The position numbers were made by a program, and so were the translations under genes. A stretch of DNA of 64,000 bases from positions 6,176,362-6,240,361 of the forward strand of contig NC_034016.1 in NCBI RefSeq assembly GCF_000346465.2, written 5' to 3'. Positions 46,159 to 57,701 of this stretch are shown here, piece by piece (the stretch's first letter is position 1; the number at the start of each line of letters is the position of its first letter). The DNA comes from Prunus persica (Eukaryota > Streptophyta > Magnoliopsida > Rosales > Rosaceae). The notes below the pieces were generated by a model. That model was not told where the DNA came from. It worked only from the letters and a program-made list of their open reading frames with translations, and did not search any database.

Positions 46159-49052
46159 ATGGCTTGTAAAGCAAAGCTTATGATTCCTGAGGATGAGAAG
46201 TACGAAGGAAAGCCATTTGCCCTTTCACACACAAGGACCGCCATTACAACAATAAAGGCGAAGTTCAATACGAAGCAGTTACAGAGGTTCGAGGGAAGTT
46301 GTTTTGGTCATCTATTACTGATAGAGGACCTCAAGTGGAATTCACAAATTGTCCACGGCCTGTTGATGAGGAAGGCTGATCCTAAGACAGTTACACAGGT
46401 GAATGGGATAAAATTCATTGTGGGTAACAAGTTGATACAATTCACAGCCCAACAATTTTGCCTCATCACGGGGCTAAGGTTCGGAAAGCTCCCTTTCATT
46501 CCGAAGGCGACAAATGAAAATTGCTCGTTGAAGCGAAAATACTTCAGTAGCAATAAACCTGCCACCCTTTCGGACCTACACACCGTCTTCATCGAGTGCA
46601 CAGATGATGAGGATGCGTTAAGCTTGGAATGGTCTATTTTGCCATTTTTATTCTATTGGGTAGTGAAAAGCATGTGCTTATTGACATGCGCTATTTGAAG
46701 TTGGCTGAAGACCTAGAGGAGTTTGACAAGTATCCATGGGGCGCAGTGTCATATGCAATGACAAATGCTTCACTGTTGAGGGTAGTTTGTGCTGAATACC
46801 AAAGAGTGAAAGTGCCCCAAAAAAGAAAAATGCCCAAACAAAGTGGAAAGAGAGTACATCATAAGGGGGTTTGGCTTCGCTCTTCAGGTGAACACATATC
46901 CAGCAATTAACTATTTTATGTAAATACATTTACAGATATTAATGTTTCATTGTTGTGAATAGATTTGGGCTTTGAAGTGTTCCCAGCATTGGAAGCATTG
47001 CATTTCACGGTCTATGAAGACAATAGTCACATCCCTCGAATATTACATTGGAGGAGCAACACGGTGGCCCGTTTTCGGGAGGTTATGAGTCAGGTTTTTG
47101 AAAACTTTGAGGTTAGATTTGTTTGTATTAGTCATGTTATGATTAGAAAAAAGTACAAAGTTCACTGATTTTTTTTTTATGTGTTTCAATTGGAGGTTGA
47201 TGTGCAACTTCTCCGGCCAACAGATATTGAGAAGCAACAACCTTACTGGAGTTGGGGTGATGATGACAACGAAGAAGAAATTGTTGAATTATTTGGGGAT
47301 GAGGCCGAAGAAAAAACCGGCAATTCTAGTGAAGAAAAAGCCGCGGATGTTGAGGAAACAGCTACCCTTCCCTCCTCTTCTAAGGTGAGCATGACCTCTT
47401 TCCAATGTTGTGAAAATATTGCGAATACGATAGGAATGAAGTGGAAATAGTTTCCTGGTTTTTGGTAAGCTTTCTAACTGTTGCAGTATAACTGTATGCA
47501 GGGCAAAGGGTCTGTTAATGACGTTCGCAGTTTGAAGCATCAATTACGAAGCACTATGGATCAGTTGGAAAAGCTACGTAGTTCAAATCGGGGGCTTAGG
47601 AACAGAGTTCGTGACTTGGAAGCTATTGTACAGAAGAACTGTTTCAAGCATGAGAACGAGTGTGACAGAAATAAAAACGCTATTCGGGATTTGACCCTAA
47701 AAATTGCTTCAGTCGAACATTATTTTAAGTTGGAGATGGAGGAGTTAAAAAAAAATTATGGTGGAGAAGGGCATGAGGAAGTCTGTACTGCTCAGATGAA
47801 TGAAGGAGGGCAGAATGAAGTGTCACCCTTCAATGAACCTACTAGTCCGACTACAGCAGCACCTAAAATGGACACTCAAGTTCCAGCTGATGGAGTAGAA
47901 GCCTTCCCAGGCATGCATACAGAACGGGGTGAAATGGAAGCAGCAGTCTGTGGTGATGGAGTGGAAGGCTTTCCAGCCATGCATATAGAAGGGGCTGCAA
48001 GGGAAGCGGAAGTCCCTGCTGATGGAGTGGAACCCTTTCCAGCCATGGAAGTCATAGACACTGAAATTGAAACTTCAGTTCGTGAGAGGCAAGTGGACCA
48101 ACAACCTCACAAGGTTCCTACCTCTGAAGATGTGAAGCTTCCTAGTGTTGAAGATGCCCTCCTTCCTACTCCGGAAGATGGGAATGGGTATAGAGTTATT
48201 TGTAAAACAATGTTACATTTGTTAGAGGATTGGAAGAAGACAGAAATTGAGGGGGTGTGATGCAAGGTCAGGCCTCCCATGAAATGTAACATAAGTCTGG
48301 TTGGTGATGAAGGGGACAACGAGGCTACTGCCACGGTTCGGAAACCAGATGCTGAAGGCAAAGGGTGCAGACTTAAGCGGGCTGCGACACCATTGTTGAG
48401 TTCATTCACCGATCCCTCCAGGAAAAAGAGGAAGGTTACTGATTTGCATGCACAGACACCTCAGCCCCGTTTTGATCCGACAAAACCCGTGGCCATGGAC
48501 GATGTGAAGGCTATCATACAAGTTTGCAGGGCTTGGAAAACTGACATCAGGTTAGGATTTGTATCTTGGCAAAACCAATATACTTGTTTTTGGATGTATG
48601 CAAACAATTTATACGCAGCTATACTATACATGTGTGTGTCATTGTCATATTATACAAGGTGTTCCACTTGTCTATTATATTTCAATTTACCTTTGCAAGT
48701 GTTGTTTTTGTAGTGCGGAGCTGGAGCTCGAACCATTTGAAGTTGGGGCAGATTTTTTTTACAAACTGATAGATGAAACTGCATGGATGAGCTCGAGGGT
48801 AACAATTTGAATCCGGCTTTATTTCGATCAATCTCTTATTTGATGACATTGACTATGTGTCATTTGTTGTCATCTTGATACCGTTGTTGTGTTCTGAAAT
48901 AGCAGCACCTTGACATGGCCATGTTTCTAATACGCAAAAGACAACTCTCTCATCCTCAACTATTTGGAAGGGAGTGGACAACCACCGAGTTTTGTCTACA
49001 GGTATGATTGTATCCATATTATGTGTCACTGCAGTTCTTGCATTGGTAGGAG

Positions 49053-50105
49053 TACTACTACAAAAAGTGAAAAAGACGACCAGAAAACAACGACGGTCTA
49101 AGTGAACACCGTCGTGGTTTATAAAACGACGACGGTTCTAAAAACACCGTCGTGTAATACAACCTTAGACAACTAAAAAATGGAGTTTCAAATGGCTGTT
49201 CAAAAACAACGACGTACATAATTAAACAACCGACGTCTATTTGAAACAGATTTCCGCAGTGTAAAATCAATGCCAACAAAGAACGGCAGAAGTTATGAAT
49301 CGACCGACGTAGAAAGTAAAGACGACGATTTCAATAGACGACGATTTCAATAAAAACTGCCGTTTTTACTCATAAAATAACACGACGAGGTTTTCGTATA
49401 AGACGCCGTATAATTACAAACAAATCCACGGCTTTAAAATACAAAATATCGCCGTATTAAATTAATTTACAACGACGGAAAATATAAATATATCGACGTC
49501 ATTATCGTATAGTTCTACGACGTTATCTTTAAATCGTACAATAAAATTTATCGTCGTATTTATTCATTTTATACGTCGTACCTTTAATTTTAACGGTCGT
49601 CTTAATAAGAATTTTTGTTAACAATTTTTTTCTTTGATTTTCTTATCCTACGTCGGTAGATCTACTTAATGACAAGAATTGAAATAACCACGACGGTTTA
49701 TATAGAACACCGCCGACATAATCAGTTTTGTCTGAGATCCCAAGGGTTACGAAATCTTACCAGATGGAACTCTGTTCCACATCATAATCTTAACAGATGA
49801 CACAGATTTGCAAATATTGCGTCGTGTTAGTTTACAAATTCTAGAACATTAATTTCCCTCATTTTAAATTTCCTCGGGAAAGAAAAATCTATTTATCACG
49901 CTTTGGAATTGAAAACTAAAACTGAAAGAATACGGGAAAAAAAACTCTATTTATAATTTAAAATTAAAATCCACGTCGGTTGTAGTACACTTAACGACGT
50001 TTAACAAAATAATCTACGTCGGTAATTATAAATCTACCGCCATCTTAACTTAATATAGACGACGAGAAAAGACGACGGTAGAAGAGAAAACCGCCGTTGT
50101 TTCAG
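49053..50105 (+). repeat. CACTA copy 2 left terminus and subterminal motif array
   Basis: CGACG/CGTCG motifs in both orientations, many as facing ACGACGGT/ACCGTCGT pairs. There is a 16-bp tandem duplication GACGACGATTTCAATA near 49321-49352 that copy 1 lacks. No gene. Confidence 0.85.
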
Positions 50106-50226
50106 TTTCTTTAACATATCTTTCTGCAGGACTTGTGTAGTTCAAAGCATTGACAATGTCTTCATCATATCTCCCAGAAACTACTGATTCAATTGCTCAT
50201 GCTTTAGAGGCCATCTGAAGCCATTT

Positions 50227-50526
50227 CTATTCTTTATCGCATTCTTGAAACCCATCTTCTTCTTCTGAAGCTCTACGGATAAAGGAAGAGGCTATCACAA
50301 TAAATCCGACGATCTTCTTAGGCAAGAAAATCAAGCAGAGGATCAGGCACATCTGATCTTCAGATTTCCCTGAGAAGCGAACTTTCCTTCGACAGCGAGT
50401 GGAGGCCAGGCTTGCATCTCTTTTGATGGAAAGCAAGGAGTATTCAGAAGCACTAAGTGTCCTATCAGGCTTGATCAAGGACATATATTTGATGCGAGTA
50501 AGCTCAATTTCTCTTTGAGAAAACAT
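50227..50526 (-). CDS. Unrecognised 99-aa ORF, antisense inside the CACTA 5' region (copy 2)
   Basis: Counterpart of 7983-8282 with an identical protein (MFSQREIELTR...FQECDKE). Identity reflects the recent common origin of the two elements and is not by itself evidence of selection. It lies in a motif-poor window between two motif arrays. No recognised domain; possibly a captured gene fragment. Confidence 0.4.
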   Translation of the reverse strand: MFSQREIELTRIKYMSLIKPDRTLSASEYSLLSIKRDASLASTRCRRKVRFSGKSEDQMCLILCLIFLPKKIVGFIVIASSFIRRASEEEDGFQECDKE

Positions 50527-50639
50527 CCAAATTATTGTCTTTGAGACATGAGAGACTGAGAGAGGAAGAACTTGGAACCTTAAATGTAAACCGAAAATGA
50601 ATGAAAGCGACAAATTTATAGAATAAATTTTTAAAACCA

Positions 50640-52173
50640 ACGGCGGTCCTTACAAAAAAACCGCCGTTTAAATTGTAAAATCAACGTCGGTATGATCGAC
50701 GTATATTACAGAAATCCACGTCGGTAAATTAATAAAAACGACGTGTTAAATAATATACCATGACGCGAGTTATTACTTATGTACTTTAATTTTTGAGTTT
50801 ACTACGACGGTACCTACAAACTACTGTCGTATTTATTTACCACGTCCGAAGTTAAATGTACCGTCGTATTTTGTAATTTATACATCGTAGTTATATGTAA
50901 CCGCCGTATTATTTTTTTGAAATGGTTTTATATGTAAGCAACTTTTCGTCTACTTGACTTACACATTTGTTGTTTTTATATTCTTATTTTATTTAAATCT
51001 GTCATCCAAAAAAGAAACTTTACATATTGCAGAATATTAATTTCCTTCGTTTTAAATTTCCTCCGGAAAAAAAACTCTATTTATAACGCACTGTAATTGA
51101 AAAATAAACTGAAAGGTCACGGGAAAAAAAATTCTATTCATAATTTAAAAATTAAAATCCACGTCGGTTATATTAAACCTAACGACGTTAAATGAAATGA
51201 TTCCACGTCGAATGAAAAATATTGCGTCGTTTTAGTTAAAAACGACGTAGTTAAATGTAACCGCCGTATTATTTTTTTGAAATGGTTTTATATGTAAGCA
51301 ACTTTTCGACTTACACATGCACTGTTTCCAAACCCGATTAAAAATTTCAATCTCCCAGAGAAACCTTTTCGTCTTTTTTCCTTGTCAGAGCATTGTCAGA
51401 GTTTCTCATCGTCTTCCTCTCGTCTTCTTCGTCGTTTCTGAACTTAAACATCGATCATCTTCCTCTTGCTTTCATTGCACGCAAAAGGTAAGCTTTCATT
51501 TTCACTATTTTGGTTACTGTTTTGCATGCTCATACGTTTTTTGTTTGAAAAATCTTTTTACCTTTTTTCTGGCCAAAATCATTTTACTTCTTTCCAAGTT
51601 TGATAAAATATACAGACAAAGAGAGAAAGTTTCCAACTTTGAAGACAACTACATCAACTAAATAAGACGACGGTAGACCACGACGGTTCGTCAGTTGTTC
51701 TAGCGTCGTCTGAAAATTGACAAAGTTCTTTTTAAAATAATAGTCTTTTTTTATATGCTTGTTTAATTGCAGGTTTTATTTCGCTGAACAATGGTTTTTG
51801 TTTTTCCCTTATTTGATAAAATATAAAGAAAAAGAAACTAGGGTTGGTATCTAATATAGACGACAAAATATCTTATTGTTTTACGTCGTGTGAATGTTAA
51901 TACCACGACGGTGTATTACTATTGACGTCGTATGAACATAAATACCATGACGTTATATAAATAATAGTTTACCACGACGGTGTATTACTATTGACGTCGT
52001 GTGAACATATATACCACGACGTTATATAAATAATGGTTTTAAACATTTATTACGTCTGAGATTATTTCATTGCGTCGTCTAAAATCATATCATACGTCGT
52101 ATTTTTTTAATACCGTCGTTTGTGTTCTTAATGTTTTCCTGAAATATTTTCACTTGCAGTTTTGTCTGTTAAA
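50640..52173 (+). promoter_or_regulatory. CACTA copy 2 promoter and non-coding leader exons of gene 1
   Basis: Motif-rich DNA surrounds a likely leader. An exon ends at ACGCAAAAG before GTAAGC (51486-51488). Another begins after TTTAATTGCAG (51771). The coding exon follows the acceptor TTTCACTTGCAG (52159). TATA-like sequences lie near 51075-51085. The 114-codon frame starting at 51317 spans the first donor and is probably not translated. Confidence 0.6.
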
Positions 52174-55100
52174 ATGGTTTCTCACCAACAAACTAAGGAT
52201 TCTGGCTCCAAGAAGCTTGGAATGGTAGCTCCTCAAGACAAGTCTTCGAAGGAGATGAAGTCTTCGAAGAAGATGAAGTTTGCTTCATCATCTGCTGAGA
52301 CAGAACAAACCAGCCAGACAACAATCTCAGATGATTCAAAGACTGGTCGAGGTATGAGCACAATGCCTCGTGTTGTGAAGAGAAAGCTTCAAAAACTAAG
52401 GCCAATTGTTGAGTACAATAAAAGGGGGAAAGGTGTTGGCCAAGCACATATTGAGATGCAGTCGTATATTGGTGTGTTGGCACGCTCCAGGATCCCACTT
52501 GTGGACAAGAAATGGTCCCAAATCCCCAAGGATATAAAGGAGCAGATTTGGGAAGCAGTTGACATGGCTTTTGTCGTAGGCCAAGGGGGCAAGACCTCTG
52601 TTTTAGCTTCTGCTTCCAAGAAATGGAAGGATTTCAAGTCTACACTAACGAGGCATTATATCCTTCCATACACCAATGACAGGGAGAAATTAAGCCAACC
52701 CCCTGAAACATATAAATTCATAGAGAAAGCACAATGGGATGCCTTTGTAGCTTCAAGGCTATCCAAAGATTTTGAGTCTGTGCATTCTCAACATGCACAG
52801 ATTAGGGAGAAACTCGAGTACAATCATCGATTGTCTTGAAAAGGATATGCTGGATTGGAGGATCAATTGGAGGAAACCATGCTTGGGGTAGAAATTGATC
52901 GATCTACCTTATGGAAGAGAGCTAGACAGGACAAACATGGTAACATCCCTGATCCAAAGGTGGCAGAGAAAGCAAAATTAATAGTAAGCCTACTATCACT
53001 CTGTTTTAAATTTTTATTAAACTGTGAATTATTCTTATTACGTCGTATGTTATATTTTTCGTCGTGTGAATGATATTACCACGTCGAAAAGTTTTTAAAA
53101 ACGTCGTTAAAGGTCTAAATAGGAATCACTACTATGTTTTCTGTAATTATAGCATAAGACGTTGGTGGTTCATTTTCGCGTCGTGTGAATGATATTACCA
53201 CGTCGAAAATTTTTTAAAAACGTCGTTAACGGTCTAAATAGGAATCACTACTCTGTTATCTTTAATTATAGCATAAGACGTCGGTTGTTTATTCATTTCG
53301 TCGCTTTAAATAAATAACCACGTCGGTATAACTACCGTCGTGATAAGTTATAATAACGTCGGTTTATACGTTATTGCGTCGTGTGAAATTATATAATACG
53401 TCGTTTGTACATAAATAACCGTCGTGTGTTTTTTTGTTTATCTTTTTTTAGGATGAATTGCAGAAACAAGTCTCGGAAGGCAAAGTCAGAGTAGATGGCA
53501 GCAATGATGTGCTGACCATGGCTTTGGGCCCCGAGCATCCAGGCAGAGTGAGGGGAGTTGGTGCTGGTGTTTCCCCAAGGCAATATTTCAATTTGCCCAA
53601 ACCACAGAGGGTGAGCTTTGACGACCGTTTGAAGGACAGTTTAAGAGTTCTCCTTCAAGAAGAGACTAAAAAGATGGAGGCTAAGGCAAGGGAAGAGGCC
53701 TTAAGGATGGAGGCTAGGACAAAACAATTGGTAGAGGCTGAGAGGGAGCATTTCCTGAGTCAGCTTTCCCAATTAATTCCCAATTTTGATCCAAGCATGC
53801 TTAAACCAAGAATTAGCCAAAGCCCCAAAAATCCAATGTCTGACAAAGCTAGCTGCTCTGGAGGTGATGTGAGATCCCTACATTTGGAGGATGATACTGC
53901 CAAAATGGGGAAACATCAGCCAGATGAAGAGAAGGAAGAAGAAAAAAGAGATGAAGAGAAGGAAGAAGAAAAGGAGAAAGAAGATGAAGAAAAGCATGAC
54001 GACAAGGTATGTTCACATAACTTTGCCTTTTTTATTTGTTTTTCAAAATTTCAGACGTCGATATTTTTATTTAATCCGTCGTTTGTTTAAAACTTAGACG
54101 GCGGAATTTTTTTAAGACGTAATAAAATATTTAAACGACGGTTTTTGCACCGTCGTTTAAATGGTTTCAGACGACGCTTTATTCATAAAACCGTCGTCTT
54201 TATTGAATTACCACGACAGTTTTTTCACCGTCGTTTAAATACTTTTAAGACGACGTTTTATTACTTAAACCGTCGTCTTTATTGAATTACCACGTCATTT
54301 TTTTTATTTCTTTAAACAGGTTATTGAAGTTGGTGCTTATTCAAATATGGAGGCGCCATCTTCTTTAAAAACTCTTTGTCGTTTTGTGGAAACGACACTC
54401 CTGCCTGAGGATAAGACACTCCAATTTACAATTGATAAGGAGGTGTTTGGTGGTGAGCGCGATACCTTCCTCCTGCCTGAAGATATTACACAATTTGCAG
54501 GCATGGAAGAAATTGGAGCTACTGTATTGGCTGTATATATGAGGTTTGTACTTCTAAAATAATACCTCGTTGGTTTATATATTGCGTCGTCTTAACTAAC
54601 TAACCACGTCGTCTTAACTAACTACCGTCGTGATAAATATATTATAACGTCCTCATCTATTTCAGTACGTCGTGTGAAATATTATAATACGTCGTTTTTT
54701 TATACATAACCGTCGTGTTTGTTTGTGCTGACTTGTTTATATTATTTTATGTATTTAGGTACTTACACGATGTTTTGAAACAAGCCAATATGTGCAGCAT
54801 GGTTGGCTTTATTGACCCTGCTACAGTTAGTGCCAACTCTGGCACAATAACTGAAAGATCACGACTGGTAGCAGCTCGACTTCAGAAGACAGACGGTGAA
54901 CAGCTTTTCATGATGCCTTACAATCCAGGGTTAGTCTCCTTAGGATTTTGTTTTTATGATTTTCAATAAATGACAGCTTATAAACTAACCACGTCGGTGT
55001 TTTATTTTATTTAGTCGTTTGAAACTACTAACCACGTCGGTATTTATTTATCGTCGTGATAAATATATAATGTCGTCGTTATCTACTTTATTTCGTCGTG

Positions 55101-55718
55101 TGAAATACTATAATACGTCGTTTTTGTAAATAACCGTCGTTTTTATATTAATTTTGTGCAGCCGCCATTGGATCTTGCTGATTGTAAGAGCAAAGAAGGA
55201 GACCGTCTATTTTCTGGATCCTCTGCCAGGTCATCGTGTGGTCGACGAAGAGGCGAAAAACATCGTGAACAGTGCTTTAAAAATATATAATACCCACATA
55301 GCCCGAGCAGGACGTAAAAATGTAATTTGGAAAACTCTCTCAGGCACACCAAAGCAACCCAGCAATGTCGAATGCGGGTATTATGTGATGCGCTTCATGA
55401 GGGACATCATCATGGATCCTTCCTTGGGGTTTGAGAATAAGGTAAGAAGAAATTACCTTCATACATTTCACGTCGTTTTTTGTATTATCAACGACGGTCA
55501 TGTAAAATTAACGTCGTTGAATGGATATACTACGTCGGTTATGAAAAATATCGTCGTCTGTGATTGAATTTCTTTTTATTTATAAACCCTAATAGTCATT
55601 GTTTATGCAGTATGCCAAGGGAAACCAGGAAGCTTCATACCCCCAAGAAGCCATTGATGAAGTCCGGAATGAATGGGCAGAGTTTGTTTTCCAAATTATT
55701 AAACAGGGCAATTATTGA
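52174..55718 (+). pseudogene. CACTA gene 1, copy 2: Transposase_24-like plus Ulp1-type protease; nonsense codon
   Basis: Exons 52174-52983, 53452-54006, 54320-54543, 54759-54929, 55162-55441 and 55611-55718; all junctions are phase-consistent (about 715 codons). The start MVSHQQTKDSGSKK is Lys/Ser-rich. The segment WSQIPKDIKEQIWEAVDMAF and the following RSTLWKRARQDKHG resemble Transposase_24 (Ptta/En/Spm). Exon 2 ends in an acidic Glu/Lys/Asp tract. Exons 4-5 carry the C48 protease core with His (RHWILL), Asp (FLDPL), Gln (KQPSN) and Cys (ECGYY). The family role is unknown; element-encoded Ulp1 domains may act on SUMO or similar conjugates (inference). At 52837-52839 TGA replaces the CGA of copy 1, truncating the product after 221 residues. 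All five introns are filled with CGTCG motifs. Confidence 0.87.
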
Positions 55719-56111
55719 ACACTTGATATTTATGTATAATGTACAAATTTTCTCTATAATATGTAATGTAAAAATTTGTTGAGGTTTTCTTAAATTAAAA
55801 AAAAAACAAACATACAAATTGCTTAACCGACGTGTAATACTTTTCCAACGACCTAATAAAGTCACAAACCGTCGTATTTTGTTGTTTCGTGTTTTAAACA
55901 AATACGACGTAAAAATATAGTTAGACGACGTTCTTTGAACAATTGAGTCGTTTATGGTTTACAACATCTTCAATTTCTTAAGGGTTCAGGGTATCATCGA
56001 CGACGTTTATGTAACGACAGCGGTTAAGTCGTTGATATATATATTTTACGTCGTATAGTTAAATAGCCGCCATGGTTCCTCATTTTAACGACGTCATTTT
56101 AACGACTTAGT

Positions 56112-56814
56112 NNNNNNNNNNNNNNNNNNNNNNNNNNNNNNNNNNNNNNNNNNNNNNNNNNNNNNNNNNNNNNNNNNNNNNNNNNNNNNNNNNNNNNNNN
56201 NNNNNNNNNNNNNNNNNNNNNNNNNNNNNNNNNNNNNNNNNNNNNNNNNNNNNNNNNNNNNNNNNNNNNNNNNNNNNNNNNNNNNNNNNNNNNNNNNNNN
56301 NNNNNNNNNNNNNNNNNNNNNNNNNNNNNNNNNNNNNNNNNNNNNNNNNNNNNNNNNNNNNNNNNNNNNNNNNNNNNNNNNNNNNNNNNNNNNNNNNNNN
56401 NNNNNNNNNNNNNNNNNNNNNNNNNNNNNNNNNNNNNNNNNNNNNNNNNNNNNNNNNNNNNNNNNNNNNNNNNNNNNNNNNNNNNNNNNNNNNNNNNNNN
56501 NNNNNNNNNNNNNNNNNNNNNNNNNNNNNNNNNNNNNNNNNNNNNNNNNNNNNNNNNNNNNNNNNNNNNNNNNNNNNNNNNNNNNNNNNNNNNNNNNNNN
56601 NNNNNNNNNNNNNNNNNNNNNNNNNNNNNNNNNNNNNNNNNNNNNNNNNNNNNNNNNNNNNNNNNNNNNNNNNNNNNNNNNNNNNNNNNNNNNNNNNNNN
56701 NNNNNNNNNNNNNNNNNNNNNNNNNNNNNNNNNNNNNNNNNNNNNNNNNNNNNNNNNNNNNNNNNNNNNNNNNNNNNNNNNNNNNNNNNNNNNNNNNNNN
56801 NNNNNNNNNNNNNN
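56112..56814. other. Assembly gap (703 N)
   Basis: By alignment to copy 1 the gap replaces the sequence equivalent to 1454-2478, about 1 kb upstream of TNP2. Its size as Ns need not be real. Confidence 0.95.
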
Positions 56815-57215
56815 AGGGTTTTATGTGTATGCTTTGCGATCTGTTAATAATGTGCTTATAGGTATGGGTTCATGGATTTTCTGTTTAATGGGTTCATGAC
56901 AAGATCAAATAAAGGTGTACTTTTGCTGGAAATCAACACAAAAAGACACAGATCACCAACTTCCAAATGATTTCCAGCAAAAGTACACCTTTATTTGATC
57001 TTGTCATTTTCCGCTATGGAGAAAATGATGGGGAGCAAATAGTACCTACGAAGGAAGAAACTGATAATGAAGATGGGGATTCGAGTGATGATTCTAGTAA
57101 CGATTCGAGTTATATTAGGTTGTTTTGTTAAAGGGTTTTATGTGTATGCTTTGCGATCTGTTAATAATGTGCTTATAGGTATGGGTTCATGGATTTTCTG
57201 TTTAATGGGTTCATG
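56815..57215. repeat. 84-bp direct repeat enclosing a 40-bp perfect inverted repeat and a short acidic ORF
   Basis: 56815-56898 is repeated at 57132-57215. Between them the arms 56896-56935 and 56968-57007 are perfect complements with a 32-bp spacer. A 54-codon frame (56967-57131) runs through the right arm and on into an acidic Ser/Asp/Glu-rich stretch. Copy 1 has none of this between its equivalent flanks. It adjoins the N gap, so it may be an assembly artefact. Confidence 0.7.
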
Positions 57216-57701
57216 GATTACATTATCTGTTATGTTGAATTGGGAATGGATTTAATTTTGTCGTATCTTTTAATCACCCTATGTTATGTTGAATTGGGAA
57301 TGGATTTATTGTTTTCATGCTTGGTTTCATGTATATGTTGGTTTCTTGCTTGGTTTCATATATATGTTGTGTTCTTAATGGGTTTTGTGTTCTTGAAAAT
57401 AAACTGAGACACGACGAATTTTAAGGCTTACGACGACGATTACACGACGGTTTTTTTAAACTACCGTCGTTGTATTACTTATACACGACGGTTTTTTCAT
57501 AAACCGTCGTTTGTATTACTTATAATAGACGACGTCTGTTGAAAATCCGTCGTCTATATATGCCAAATACGTCTGTTTTTGTTTAAAACCCGTCGTCTCT
57601 GTTGTGTATTACTTGCGATTAGATCATTGTATAATCTGCTATAGTGATGGTCATTGCCTGTATTTTCACTTTATTATAGATAATAGGTTATAGTGTCGGA
57701 G

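Noticed and set aside
47876..48061. An antisense frame with a repeated GKxSTPSAGT pattern
   Set aside because: It mirrors the repeated Val-Glu-Ala-Phe-Pro segments of the Ulp1 gene's exon 4 on the other strand.
51317..51661. A 114-codon frame identical in both CACTA copies (6848-7192 and here)
   Set aside because: It reads across a good splice donor at 51486 and lies in the leader of gene 1; identity is explained by the recent origin of the copies.
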